From NCBI GenBank assembly GCA_014904985.1, contig MU129007.1, forward strand, positions 153,569-217,568: a stretch of DNA of 64,000 nt, read 5' to 3'. A program made the translations under genes and the position numbers. The stretch is from Hydnum rufescens UP504 (Eukaryota > Basidiomycota > Agaricomycetes > Cantharellales > Hydnaceae). A model generated the notes under the pieces. It searched no databases. It saw only the letters and a program-made list of their open reading frames with translations, and was not told the origin of the DNA. Positions 45,586-57,453 of the stretch are shown here, piece after piece (position 1 is the first letter of the stretch; each line of letters starts with the position of its first letter).

Positions 45586-46382
45586 ACGGAGTGCTCCCTC
45601 CCCGTATGAAACGTCGTGGTTATTGGGCCTGTACCTTGTATTTTTTTCTCTCTTCCACCTTGCTAACATGTACAACATTGTACCATATTATAAAGGGCAA
45701 ACTCAGGCTACTTTGGGGTATGTTGGATACAAATACAGTAGGGTGTCAACGCACAGACAGAAGGCGCCGAGCGCCCGGCGGAACCTATTTTGGTAAACCC
45801 CATTCAATATTGAGGCTGTCTAGTCCTATTCTACTCTCTTGAAAAGAACTAGCCACGTTATTCAAATATTTAGAGGCTGGTTCAGGCAGCCATGGTATTT
45901 TGTGTTTTGTGGACGAATGTGAACCAATAACACGAATTCAGTGGAGCCCCGACTCACCTCTGCCTGCTTGAGCAACAATTAAAGTGATTGAAGCCCACGA
46001 TCCCACTATCGAGGGTTACTGTATACTATACTACTGCCTGCCTTACTCGCTAGTAAGTAGTACGACTGGGGATCAGGTATCATTCGATCGCTCTGATTTT
46101 TACTCAGAAGGGAGACATGGGATCCGGGAGCTCCAGTAGTGTTACATTTGTATTCCTGGTTCGTTCGTAAAATTTAAAATACCATGACTGAGCCAAGAGC
46201 CCTCCAAATACGTGATGATAAGTCAGTACTTGGGCAGAATCTACGGTGTTGATTGGGCTATTGTGAAGGGGGAGTGCGAAGGGGGATTCTGGTTTGTGCG
46301 GGTGTCTTCCGTATGTCGTCCTGGCGTTGAGTCTTCCGTAACCGTCGTCAGTGTGTCGGAGTCATTGACTGTCAACTCCAAG
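45586..46382. other. Intergenic region upstream of GUT2
   Basis: No recognised gene. An open frame runs in from 46212 to the GUT2 start but lacks family similarity and is taken as leader. Confidence 0.55.
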
Positions 46383-49376
46383 ATGTCACTACGAAGGCTT
46401 CTACGGGGAAGGAGAACGCTGGCGATAGTTGCTGTCGGCTCGACTTTGACACTCTCAACCTACTGCGCTCTTGGGTCTTCCCGCCCATCTTTTCCCCCTC
46501 CCCCTCCCGGCGGTCGCCCTCCTCCTCCATGGAACCCTCCTTCTCGCAAGGAAATGGTTGATGCCCTCCGAGCCAATGTGCCTGTCACTGTTCTTAAGGA
46601 TAAGAAAGATTTAGTCTTGCATGGTGACGAGGAGTATGATCTGCTTGTCGTCGGTGGTGGAGCCGTCGGTGCTGGTGTCGTCCTCGATGCTGCTACGAGG
46701 GGCTTGAAAGTAGCACTAGTAGAGCGGGAGGATTTCAGTTCAGGTTAGCTGCCCTTTATTCGCACTCCCACAGATCTAGAGGCAGCTTCCACTGATTCGT
46801 AGGGGCCTCGTCCAAATCCACAAAACTCGTGCACGGTGGAGTCCGCTATCTCCAGAAAGCCATTTTGGAACTGGACTATGAGCAATATAAGCTGGTCCGC
46901 GAAGCCCTCCACGAACGCCGAATCTTTCTGCAAACGGCACCGTATCTTTCTCACATGCTTCCAATAATGCTTCCCATCTACAAATGGTGGCAACTGCCCT
47001 ATTACTACGTTGGATGTAAAGCGTATGACTTTCTGGCAGGGAGCGAAAACATGGAATCGAGCTATGTTATGAGCAAAGGCAAGGCTCTCGACACTTTCCC
47101 GATGCTTAAATCAGATGGTCTCGTGGGAGCGTTGGTATACTATGATGGTTAGTGTGGCTGTGCTGCTATCTTGAGCCTGGTCCCTGAAGGTCCTTTCCCT
47201 AGGCCAGCACAATGACGCTCGAATGAACCTCTCGCTAATAATGACGGCCGTCCAACATGGTGCAACCGTTGCCAACCACACTGAAGTCATTCAGCTACAT
47301 AAAAACCCTGGTGAACCAGCTGAGGCTAGACTCTCTGGCGCGCGTGTAAGGGACCGTCTTACAGGCGAAGAATTTAATATTCGTGCAAAGGCATTTCCAC
47401 TTCCCCTCGGACTTGATTTAGTTTGTTTGTGTGGCTAACAGCATCGTCTCCAGGGTGTTATAAACGCCACGGGTCCTTTCTCGGACACACTCCTCCAGAT
47501 GGATACAGCCTCCACTCACAATTCTGACTTCAATACAATCGTTCAACCTTCGTCTGGCGTGCACGTCACCCTACCTAACTATTATTCACCCGAACAATGG
47601 GTCTCCTTGACCCCGCCACATCGGATGGACGTGTAATATTCTTCCTCCCCTGGCAGGGTAATACGATCGCTGGAACGACAGACACCCCTGTGGGAGTGCA
47701 AAATGACCCGGTTCCGAGGGAAGAAGATATCCAATGGATTTTGGAAGAAATTCGGAGGCAAGTGTGCTATTTCATAATTGCCTCTAGGCCCTTGCCATAT
47801 CCTTGCGTCTTTGAGCATTTTTTTGAGTTCCAATGCTCTCGCACTTGGACATTTTTCTGCTATGTTGCTTGCAGTTCTATTCCAGCTAATGAACCTTGAA
47901 AATATACAGGTATCTCTCCCCTGATATTAAAGTTCGCCGTGGAGATGTCCTGAGTGCCTGGTCTGGTCTTCGTCCACTCATCCGAGATCCGAATAGCCCG
48001 AGCAGTGCCGACTTAGTTCGGAGTCACCTTGTCCACATCTCCGCGTCCGGTCTTCTTACTGTTGCAGGCGGGAAATGGACGACGTATCGTGCCATGGCAC
48101 GAGACGCTGTGGATGCTGCCGTAAAGGAGTTTAAACTAGAAAAATATACGAAGAATGAGAATGGCGGGGCGTGTATGACGGAAAAGGTTAGACTGGTTGG
48201 GAGTGAAGGATGGAGTAAGAATATGTTCATAGGGCTCATTCAGAGGGTGAACTGTTTGATCCCTGCCCTTTCCTGGTCTGTTTCTGCCATTTCTCTCCCT
48301 TGTTTTCCATGCTTTCATGAACTTCGGCCATTGACCTCTCTTCATTATACTTTCGTTTGTAGTACGGACTGGAAACGGAGGTTGCAAAGCATTTGGCAGC
48401 GACATACGGGGATCGCGCATGGGCTGTGGCTTCAATGGCTGAAGCGTCGGGCCAGAAATGGCCACTACATGGGGTTCGTATCAATCCTAACTATCCCTGT
48501 ATGTGCCCACTTGCCACAGTTCCCCTACCCTTGCCCTTCGTTTACTCACGCTCTCGTGTACGACAGACATAGAGGCCGAGATCCGATATGCCACACGAGT
48601 CGAGTACTGTCAGACCGCGGTTGATTTCATTGCCCGTCGGTCTCGTCTCTCGTTCCTTAATGCCACCGCTGCCCTGGATGCCCTTCCGTATGTTATTGAC
48701 ACCATGGCAGGCGATCTTGGTTGGGACGACGCACGTCGGAAGCTCGAATGGATGGCTGCGCGCACATTCCTCGTCAGCATGGGTCTGCCTGACCTTGGGA
48801 AGCTCCCAGGTGATGAGCTGAAAGGGAGACAGGCACTTGGCGTATCTTTCTCAAGGCCTAGTCCCTCGGGGGGTGGATTTGGATGGCTGAGGAGTCTTGT
48901 GGGAACGGAACACAAGCCCTCTCTTGGCACTATTCCGAGTCGTGCGCATTTCAGCCTCGACGAGCTCGAGACCCTAAAGAACGCATTTATTTCGCACGGA
49001 CGTGCGAGTACCTCGCTTGAAGATGAGGGCGTTGTTGGAGGTTCCCTTGATGCCTCGCAAGTGCTTAACATCGTGCGAACAGAGTTTGGTTTCGGGCGGC
49101 AAGCGGAGTTGAGCGATGTAAAGAGGGCACTGCGCGCTATAGGTGTGAAGGATGCTGCTGCTCTGGGGACGACTATCTCCTTTGACGAGTTTGTTGACGT
49201 GCGTTTTCTTTCAAGCGTTTTCTTTGGGTGAAGTATTAACAAATTTGTGTGTTTTTTCAAATTCTCTGAAGGCTGTGGCTCATCTGAAAGATAGATCTCT
49301 TCGAGTGGCTTCACTCTCTTCTCTAAGGAGGGAGCACTTGAGCATTCCCGTTGAGAAGAGTGGTGGAGGGGTCTAA
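46383..49376 (+). CDS. GUT2: Mitochondrial FAD-dependent glycerol-3-phosphate dehydrogenase
   Basis: Oxidises glycerol 3-phosphate to dihydroxyacetone phosphate and passes electrons to ubiquinone at the inner mitochondrial membrane. Eight exons: 46383-46743, 46803-47147, 47203-47390, 47454-47757, 47909-48246, 48363-48498, 48567-49198, 49272-49376. N-terminal basic stretch and one hydrophobic segment, then the FAD motif [37 protein letters not shown] (first part GAS in this copy), [67 protein letters not shown] and [18 protein letters not shown], ending in an EF-hand-like region ([11 protein letters not shown] ... ISFDEFVD). Introns 3 and 4 begin with GC. One A is missing at 47596-47597. Confidence 0.93.
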
Positions 49377-50572
49377 TCTGCCAATCTCACGGTTTCATAA
49401 TAGAGCCTCTAGTCCTTAAGCAAAGTGTCCCTACCGCGTGGATACATCAACCCGAGAAAATCATGCATTGTGATCCAGTAACACGACCCATTGGTTAGGT
49501 GAGCTTAGACGGAGGATTATGCGCCGCAGGCACCATCTACGTTAGGCATGAAGCGGTGATCCTACACACCGAATCTTGGACATGGTCCTTAGCACTCTCA
49601 GCAGGGATACGGTTCTATATGCATGCAAAGCCTCGGAGGTCTCACTTTCCTCAAATCAACGTATTTTCTCAAATAAGTCAGCGTGGCTATCCCTGGAGAC
49701 GATGCACTCCTGTAGGGAGACTGTACCTAAGTCTCCCGGGGATCGCAAAGTCAGCCTCTCGCTTCCCGCTGGCGGTCCTCATACCCCACGATCATAATTT
49801 GAGCCGTTGGTCCCGCCAATCGATACTCAGTTTCTGGATTACAGTATGAATGCCAGAGGTCGGATTGTGAAATCCATAATCCACTTTCGGGAATCGCTCC
49901 CTTCAAAATACAATTCTCACTGCTAACCAGCTACAATGTCCACGGATCGACCTCTGGAAGGATGAAATCCTGAACGAACCTTAAGACTTCCTGATGCACT
50001 TCATGACCTGAGCAGAGCGGTTGTATTTAATTTATTCCACAGGTGGGCCGGTGATGTAATGGCCTAGCGTAGGTGGCAGGACCATGGGAGTGCCACGCAT
50101 CTTAGAACCAAGGGAAAAAACGGACTAGAAATATTTCTGAGGGGTGTTTAGAGTTGGTTGCTCAATAAAAGCCCTGGCATGAGACATTGAAGCGGCCTAA
50201 ATAGTTGAAGTTGCGATTGATGAAGAATGATCCTGGGAAACTTCTGACATCGACCACAGATGCTGCATGTGACATCCCATACGTGGGGCACCCACTGAAG
50301 AGGATACACATAGTGTCTGCAAGGAGGCATGAAGAAACAGGTGGAAGACCATAGTCGGCCTTGGCTGAACACTTTTGAATCAATTGAGGATAATCCCCAT
50401 TTAGTAGAGCTGAAAGAAATCGTATGCCTTTTCGCTCCCTCGATTCCGAAAATTCGAGACGGTACGAGACACAAGTAGGGGAACATAAATTATTGGAAAT
50501 ATCCAGCCATTTGGGGGGTATCCAAGGGTCTAATGTTGAGAAAATATATACGAAAAAAACATCCCACTGATT
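49377..50572. other. Convergent intergenic region
   Basis: Between the 3' ends of GUT2 and the F-box gene. Short frames only; nothing recognised. Confidence 0.55.
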
Positions 50573-53338
50573 CTAGTCAGAATGCTCCACTGTGGTGTCT
50601 TGAATCATAGCAACTCGAGCACGGGAGCGTGCTTCGGCGAGCGAGTACTTGTGCCCAACGAAGCTCATGACACTATATCAAGGAAGCATCAAGATCGATT
50701 AAATACAACGCGAGTTCGTGCAAATGGGGCGATGGGACGTACTATATAGTGCCATCCGCGCAGCCCACGACGATCTTCTCGTGATTTAAAGCTAGAGCCT
50801 AATAGTTTTCAAAGTGTGAGATACGATACAACCAACAGGGAGGGAAGGGAATGTGAAGCATGATACCATAGGATTAAGCTCCGGCGTCGCCAGACCTTTA
50901 AATGACCCTGGCAAAATCTTTGCATCCACACCGACTTCAGTCCATGACTCATCTGCAAGAGCTCCCCACGCTCCCCTAATTTCCGCGATGCCTGGAGACC
51001 TATCGGATTCTGCAGTGAGATGAGTTGGCGTGAGGGGAACATCATCAGACGGCTCAGAAGACGGCGTGGCCTCTCCATCCGATGAGGCGTTGGTGTTATT
51101 CGCTCCGAATTTCTCATTGCGAGACTCATCGTATGTGGAGACGAACATCTGTAAACACCATCTCCGTCAAGACCTAAGATTCCACAACTTAGAAAGCAGG
51201 GCATACCCGGCGATCCGCTCCCAACCTCGACGAGAACCGGGTACTTGTCACCACCCGGCGCTTTCGAGGATCCACTGCTCCACAAGCAACGTCTGGAGTC
51301 TCAAGAACAGCCTCGAGCCGTGGGATATCACCAGCGCGCGTGGTCATAGTCACGGAAGAGGGCGAGGAAATTAGCTCATTCGTCGTGCTGCGAGGCGAAG
51401 GCAACGATGGTCTACCACCGTGACCAGTCGATTTGCGCAATAGTGGAGACACTGAAGAAGGCGCGCCGACCTTTGTAGGAGTAGACGATAGTCCCGAACT
51501 GGATGTAGATATGCTGAGGGCATGCTTTTTAGAGTCCTTGATGGATTGTGTTGCAAAGGTAGGATGGCGTAAGGCAGTTGAGCTTGGAGTGGAGGGAGAG
51601 ACGGGCGAGGGAACGTTGCTGGCCCCCTGCGTAATAGACAAGTCCAAGGAATCCAGTCTTTCTGGCCAAGTCAAATGAAGAATAATCGTTTTCGTGGCAC
51701 ACTGATCACCGGAGCGTAAGTGGCAGATCCTGCGCTATCGAGAAGACGAAGACTTGCCGTCATCTGTCGGCCCTTTGCTGCAAACCACCTAACGAGGTTA
51801 CGATGTTCAATCAGAGAGACCAGGTTCAGAGGGAAATACTTACTGAAGCATATTATTGGGACCGACGCCAACCGTGGACAGACGCATGGCCGCCACTGGA
51901 TCGTCTGCACTCAATTGATTGAGCTAGGTTGCAGGTATTTAGCTACATATAATTGAAATAAGATAATTCTGACCTGGAATTGACCAATCATCTCGCGGCG
52001 ACCTTCCCAAGAGGGAACCATTAGCACTGTTCAGTGTGCCGCACCACAGATGCTCACTGATAGAAAACGTTCTGAACGGTAAACCAATCAGTCAAGAATG
52101 CCTCACTAATGATTCGATAGCAGAGCGCCCACCTAACAACACCATCTACGCACGAAAAGACCTCAACGTCAGATGAAGGAGCGATCCAAGATCCAGTACA
52201 ATCCAAGCTCCGAAGAATACTGACCTATCGTTACGGACACGATCCTGTCTTCCTCCATAATTTGAACCCCGATACACATATTAATCTGCTGTCCGAATCG
52301 CACAATCTTCTTTCCTGTTCGCCATTCCCACACCACGATCGCTATGAGTACGTCATTGAGATCAAAACGGTCGAACCCAGGACACAGGACAGTAGGGACA
52401 AACCTTTATCAGCTCCAGCACTCACGAGGTACGTCGAGGAAAGTGCCACGGCACGTATCTGAGTAGGTTGTCAGTAAAATGAAGGCACCAAAAAGAAAAA
52501 GAACGGACCCCATATAAGTGACCTTGCAGAGTCTGAAGTGGGGACCAGGTCAAGGATGAGAAGATTTGCACGCGCCCTGTAAAGTGCATGAATCAAACAA
52601 AGGTTTGCACTGCTAGAAAGTTTTGACAGGGCACGCACCAACGTCATGAAAGCCCACAGCAAATACTTCTTGTTCGTCTAGGTAATCGACGCATGACACG
52701 GCCTTGACCTTCAGCATCTTAAGTTGTTCTCCCGAGTCAATATCCCAAACACGAATGGTTCTATAAACCGAAGCACGCATTGGGATCTCTTTGATAGAAC
52801 ATACAGATCAAATGAAAACGACATACTCGTCATAAGACCCACTAATAAGCCGATTTCCTTTAAGCAACAAGGTTGTACAAAATCCTGAATGCCCCTTCAA
52901 GAACCTGTCCGCATCACCCCATCAGAAGATGCCATCAACATAGGGAAGAGGAACGGTAAGGATTAGACATACGACAACGACTGCGGATTCCCCCACGCCC
53001 AATTCTGCTCGCGATTATGCAGCGCCATATACAATTTCCTCCAACCGCCGACTTCACGAGGTTCCTTGATAGGAACGGGATCATGCCGAGTGATTCGTTT
53101 GACAAGAATTTTGTACAATGCATCGTTCCTGCACATATCAAGCCATTTATGACTGACATGCTCGCAAACGAGAAGCTCGGGGATGCTATGAATGGGAGAT
53201 GACAAAGATTAGAACCGATAAAAAAACTGATCTCATTACACACCTCAGATAACACAAAACATTAGCAGCGAGGTCGGCAGGTAAGTGTATCATGATATCA
53301 AAGGACGTCAGAGCATAGCGGTTCAAAAGGGAAATCAT
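50573..53338 (-). CDS. F-box / WD40 repeat protein with Ser-rich C-terminal insert
   Basis: Likely substrate receptor of an SCF ubiquitin ligase. Start at 53338 ([20 protein letters not shown]). F-box: [40 protein letters not shown]. Then WD blades: [83 protein letters not shown] and [12 protein letters not shown] Ser/Pro-rich part follows (51674 to 50850; [26 protein letters not shown]), then a last blade [20 protein letters not shown] and a tail ending EHSD at 50573. Exon edges in 52.5-51.7 kb are not resolved. It starts only 25 bases after the stop of the upstream gene on the same strand. Confidence 0.75.
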
Positions 53339-53363
53339 TAACGGCTACGTAGGCAGATATCAG

Positions 53364-54955
53364 CTATCCATTTCGATACATGCAGATTTCTCTAGCGAGG
53401 GAACGTACAACATCCCCAGGTAAAGCTGCATCTAGAATAATGTGGACCCTTCCAGACGAAGGGGAAAACACGGCCATTAGATTAAACATTGTTTTAAATC
53501 CAGTATGGTGGGGGCCACTTACAAACGCATTCGATCAGCTTGTCTCATTGATCGCAGAACACTCCGAATGCCCTCCTCATCAAATCCCCCAAAACCATCA
53601 CCTCTCATAGCGGAGACGATATCAAATCCAGATTGTCCAAAGTCGAATACAGGACGGGCCTGGTTTCAAGCCAGGGGATGGAGGCGTTTGGGGTCGGCTC
53701 AGTAGGTCAAAGGAGGAAATTCCGAGAGAGACATACCCTAACATTATCCAAAGATTCCTTCAGTGCCTGGACTTTCGCCCGGTACTCATTGGTTCGATTG
53801 CGTTCTGCATCCAAAGCAGCCTCCAGCGCCAGTAATTGCTGTGATGAAGAAGCCTGAGCCTATGAATATCAAGATATTTCAGTGACCCTTGTCTGTAAAT
53901 CTTTGGATTGATCAGTGGTTTAGAAAATGTACCCTTTCAAGAAGGCGTCTGTAGAGCGTAATTCGCTGCGTGTACAAGTCTTCAACCGCCTTTAACGCTG
54001 TGTGCATCTAGCACCATGGACAAAATCAACCGGTGTCCACTAGACGAAAAGGTGGGTGAAGACGCACCTCTTCATCAACGTTTCCATCTTCTGTTATCAT
54101 ATCCATAGTCATATTATCATCGCCATATTCACCTTCCACGCCGTTCTCAAATGAAGAAAGGGTACTCTCCCAATGAGGTTTTCCATTGGGTAGGCTAACG
54201 ACAAAAGGATTTGGCTGGGAACGTTGTAAAGAAGAATTCGCCCACGAGACGGTAGGAGACACCACTTCCGAGGAGGCAATAGAAGGCGTGGGTTGCGCGG
54301 GCTGCATCGCCTGTGGTTGTGGTGTTGCGGCCATGTTGGCCGCTGCTGCGATTCTGCGAGGTGTATTGTTGGGACTTATAGTCGATTGGTGGCGTTGATC
54401 CTGTTCTAAATTGGGATTTGAAATTGAATCGTTTCGGAGGGGTGGTACTTTGGGGGATATGGATGACGCTTTGGATGAAGGAGAAGATTTGGAGTGCTGA
54501 CCCTTTGGGGTCTTGAGAGACGTTGAAATGGGTGAGGCGACAGACAGAGAGGAAGTTCGAGGGACGATTGTCCGCTCTGGGGTACTTTTCTGGGGTATTA
54601 CCGTAGTTGAAGGCGAAGGAACGCTCGGGGGAATACGACTATTAGTGGGGGAGGGGGAGGTGATATTGCTAAGAGAAGGATGGAACGGAGATCGTATGGT
54701 CAACGCGGATTGATCCATAGACACAACGCGCGACCGGGGTGCTGGAGATTTGGAGGGTGTAGTACGTGATGCAAGTGTGCTACTCCTCACCGTCACGGAC
54801 ATACTTCTCACTGAGCCTGAAATACTAGAGGGGAGTTGGTTCGCCGCAGTCTTTGGAATTATTCCAGAAACGCGACGAGCTAAAAAGCCTGGTCCCTGGA
54901 TACCTGATTTTGCCGGCGTTGCACTGGGCGTGGCATCCCGCTGTATTCGCGACAT
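53364..54955 (-). CDS. Uncharacterised Ser/Pro-rich protein with C-terminal coiled coil
   Basis: Function unknown. Exons 54955-54068, 54007-53933, 53859-53737, 53659-53523, 53448-53364 join in phase. The first exon is low-complexity, rich in Ser, Pro and Thr with basic residues (SRIQRDATPSATPAKSG; PRTSSLSVASPISTSLKTP), as in microtubule- or cytoskeleton-associated proteins. Then a coiled coil: EDLYTQRITLYRRLLER, QQLLALEAALDAERNRTNEY, AKVQALKESLDN, and a folded-looking end RPVFDFGQSGFDIVSAMRG, LPGDVVRSLAREICMY. Start is the first in-frame ATG; an earlier exon is possible. It is divergent from GDA1. Confidence 0.65.
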
Positions 54956-55196
54956 AACCTCCCCAACCGATCTACGCGAGGTAAAACACTCGCCCGCTGT
55001 GCTGCACAATAATGAGAACGTACAAGGGCGGCAACGAGAGGTTGAGACTCAATGCGAGACCGGAGACTGCCGAAATCAGCAATTCCTCTCTGGATGGATG
55101 ACCTTAGGGCCACAACTGCCTGAGGTCGACTGGTACAAACACATCGATAATACCAGCGTGCGCTCTTCTGCTTTGGCTACAGACCGCCACGCTAAA
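54956..55196. promoter_or_regulatory. Divergent promoter region between the coiled-coil gene and GDA1
   Basis: 241 bases between the two start codons on opposite strands. No specific site was recognised. Confidence 0.4.
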
Positions 55197-57002
55197 ATGC
55201 GACCCTCGAGTTTTAAGAACATCCTTCCACGTGCTGTTGGCCCTGGCTACGCTCAGATAGACAGTAATACTAGTCCGAAGCGCTTAATTCCATGGAAGAG
55301 GATAGCTATTGCTGCAGGCGTCCTTATTTTCTTCACGTGGCTATTTGCCCCTAGCTCGAGCCACAACATACGCGAAGCCTCCGGTGCGTAGAGGGTAATA
55401 TCGATAGAGTCTCACAACGCCGATCTTCTCTCTGCAGTACCAAAGTCAACATTTAAAGCCGAATTTGAGGACAAGAAGCCTCCCGCTCCCTTCATTCCAA
55501 CAAAACCAACGCATCAGGATACACCACGACCTCCAAAGCCAGCACCAGCCAAGCCTCCAGCCTCGAAGCCAGAATCGCCCCCACCACAGGAGGGACCCAC
55601 GTCACCAGAGACAGACCCAGATCGTCTCTCAACCGTGTATTGCAAAGAGCCCTACACAAAGGACAAACCTCTCGTCCAATATGCAATCATCATCGACGCC
55701 GGCTCTCAAGGCTCCCGGATCCACGTATACAAGTTCAATAACTGCAAATCCACTGTCACACTTGAATACGAAGTATTTGAGCAAACCCGTCCAGGTCTCT
55801 CGGCCTACTACTCCGATCCTGCAGCCGCCGCGGAATCTCTCGACGTGCTTATGGACGAAGCAGTTCGCGTGGTTCCATCCCGCCTCGTAAGCTGTACGCC
55901 CCTTTCCGTCAAAGCAACAGCGGGTCTCCGTCTCCTGGGTGCAAATACCAGTGCTAAAATTCTCGCCTCCGTCCGACGCCACCTTCGCGGCAAATACAAA
56001 TTCGAAATGAGCCCCAAAGACCGCATATCCATCATGGACGGGAAAGATGAGGGAGTGTATGCGTGGATCACAGCAAACTATCTGCTTTCCACAATTGGTC
56101 CACACGTGGATTCCGGCACCTCCTCCTATGCCATCCTCGATTTAGGCGGTGCCTCCACCCAAATCGTCTTCGAACCCAGTTTTGGGGTGGAGTCAGATGA
56201 CAAGATGCTTGACGGCGACCACAAATACGAGCTCACTTTCACGGGAAAGACGCACACTCTTTACCAGCATTCGTACCTCGGCTATGGTCTGGTGCGCGCG
56301 CGTGTCGCCGTTCACAATCTCATAGCTTTCATGGCCAAATTTGGCAATAGCGCGACCTCCCTCACCTCTTCTACCTCGGAGCCTGTAGTCCTTTCGAACC
56401 CCTGCCTCTCAAAGGGCACACAGAGGACTATCGCAATATCAAATGTTGGCTGGCACAAAGACGTTAACATCACAATGGATGGCGCAGACGTCGGCTCCTA
56501 TAAAGCATGTAACCGCATCATGGAGCTTGTCATGGCCAAAGACGCGATATGCCCAATGAAACCATGCTCATTCAATGGGGCGTACCAGCCTTCCATCCTA
56601 GACACCTTCCCTACCGGCGGAATCCTGGCCCTCTCTTACTTCTACGACCGCATCGCCCCGCTCATCCAATCCCCCTCTTACGCATCCGTCTTCACCACCG
56701 ACGGCTCCGCCCCAAACAAGCTCTCCATCTCCTCTATTTCCCTCCTCGCCCAGCGTGTTTGTGAGGGTGCTTCCTCGTGGCGCGAGCACTGGGGCGCAGA
56801 TCCTGCCGCGCTTGACGAACTTGAGCAACGGCCAGAATATTGCCTCGATCTCACATTTATGCACGCGTTGCTTACACTTGGGTATGAATTCCTAGACGAT
56901 AGAGAAGTTAGGATCGAAAAGAAGATAGAAGGTATCGAGCTCGGATGGGCGCTGGGCGCTGGTATTGCACTCATCGATGCTAATATTCAGTGTACAATAT
57001 AA
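55197..57002 (+). CDS. GDA1: Golgi guanosine diphosphatase (GDA1/CD39 family)
   Basis: Type II Golgi membrane enzyme that splits GDP to GMP, letting GDP-mannose be exchanged into the Golgi for mannosylation. Exons 55197-55383 and 55438-57002, joined in phase. A short cytoplasmic N-terminus is followed by one membrane anchor (RIAIAAGVLIFFTWLFAP), a Pro-rich stem (PRPPKPAPAKPPASKPESPP), then the apyrase conserved regions: IIDAGSQGSRIHVYKF, KATAGLRLLG, DGKDEGVYAWITANYLL, AILDLGGASTQIVFEPSF and YLGYGLVRARV. The C-terminus has LGWALGAGIALIDANIQ. Full length and free of frame breaks. Confidence 0.95.
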
Positions 57003-57453
57003 GTGCATTACAACAGAACACCAAGTACAGTCACCGTCTTTGCCACCGTCTTTCTTCCACCTTACCTTGATTGCGCTCATTGAGCAACGGATCTATCTGG
57101 ATATCATATTACGCTCATGTGCCTGGCGGATTTCAGTAGAATTCTCAAGCCTATATTGTATTTCGACGTGGAGAGTTTGCAGCCCCTTACTTAGGGGGTT
57201 TACTAAATACTACGCAGAGTTTGAGCAACAACCAAGGTCTTTAGCGCGGTGTACTGCAGAAAGGATGCAGGGACAGGAGTGACGGGGGGAGCAGAGATAG
57301 GACTAGGGAATGGAGAAGGGATGGGAAACAGGCAAGAGACAAGGGAAGAAAATAGAAGCAACAGTAGAAAGATCAGGGGAAGGAAATGGCACCACTACAC
57401 TGGTTGACGAGACCCATATAAAGCAACAAAACACACGTGAATCCACCAATAAC
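57003..57453. other. Convergent intergenic region
   Basis: 3' flanks of GDA1 and the bZIP gene; purine-rich around 57280-57380. No gene recognised. Confidence 0.6.

Noticed and set aside
48610..49314. 234-codon minus frame
   Set aside because: It lies opposite exons 7-8 of GUT2, whose plus-strand reading has clear family similarity.
54750..55391. 213-codon plus frame upstream of GDA1
   Set aside because: Its first part is antisense to the Ser/Pro-rich exon of the coiled-coil gene; only the part from the ATG at 55197 is GDA1.
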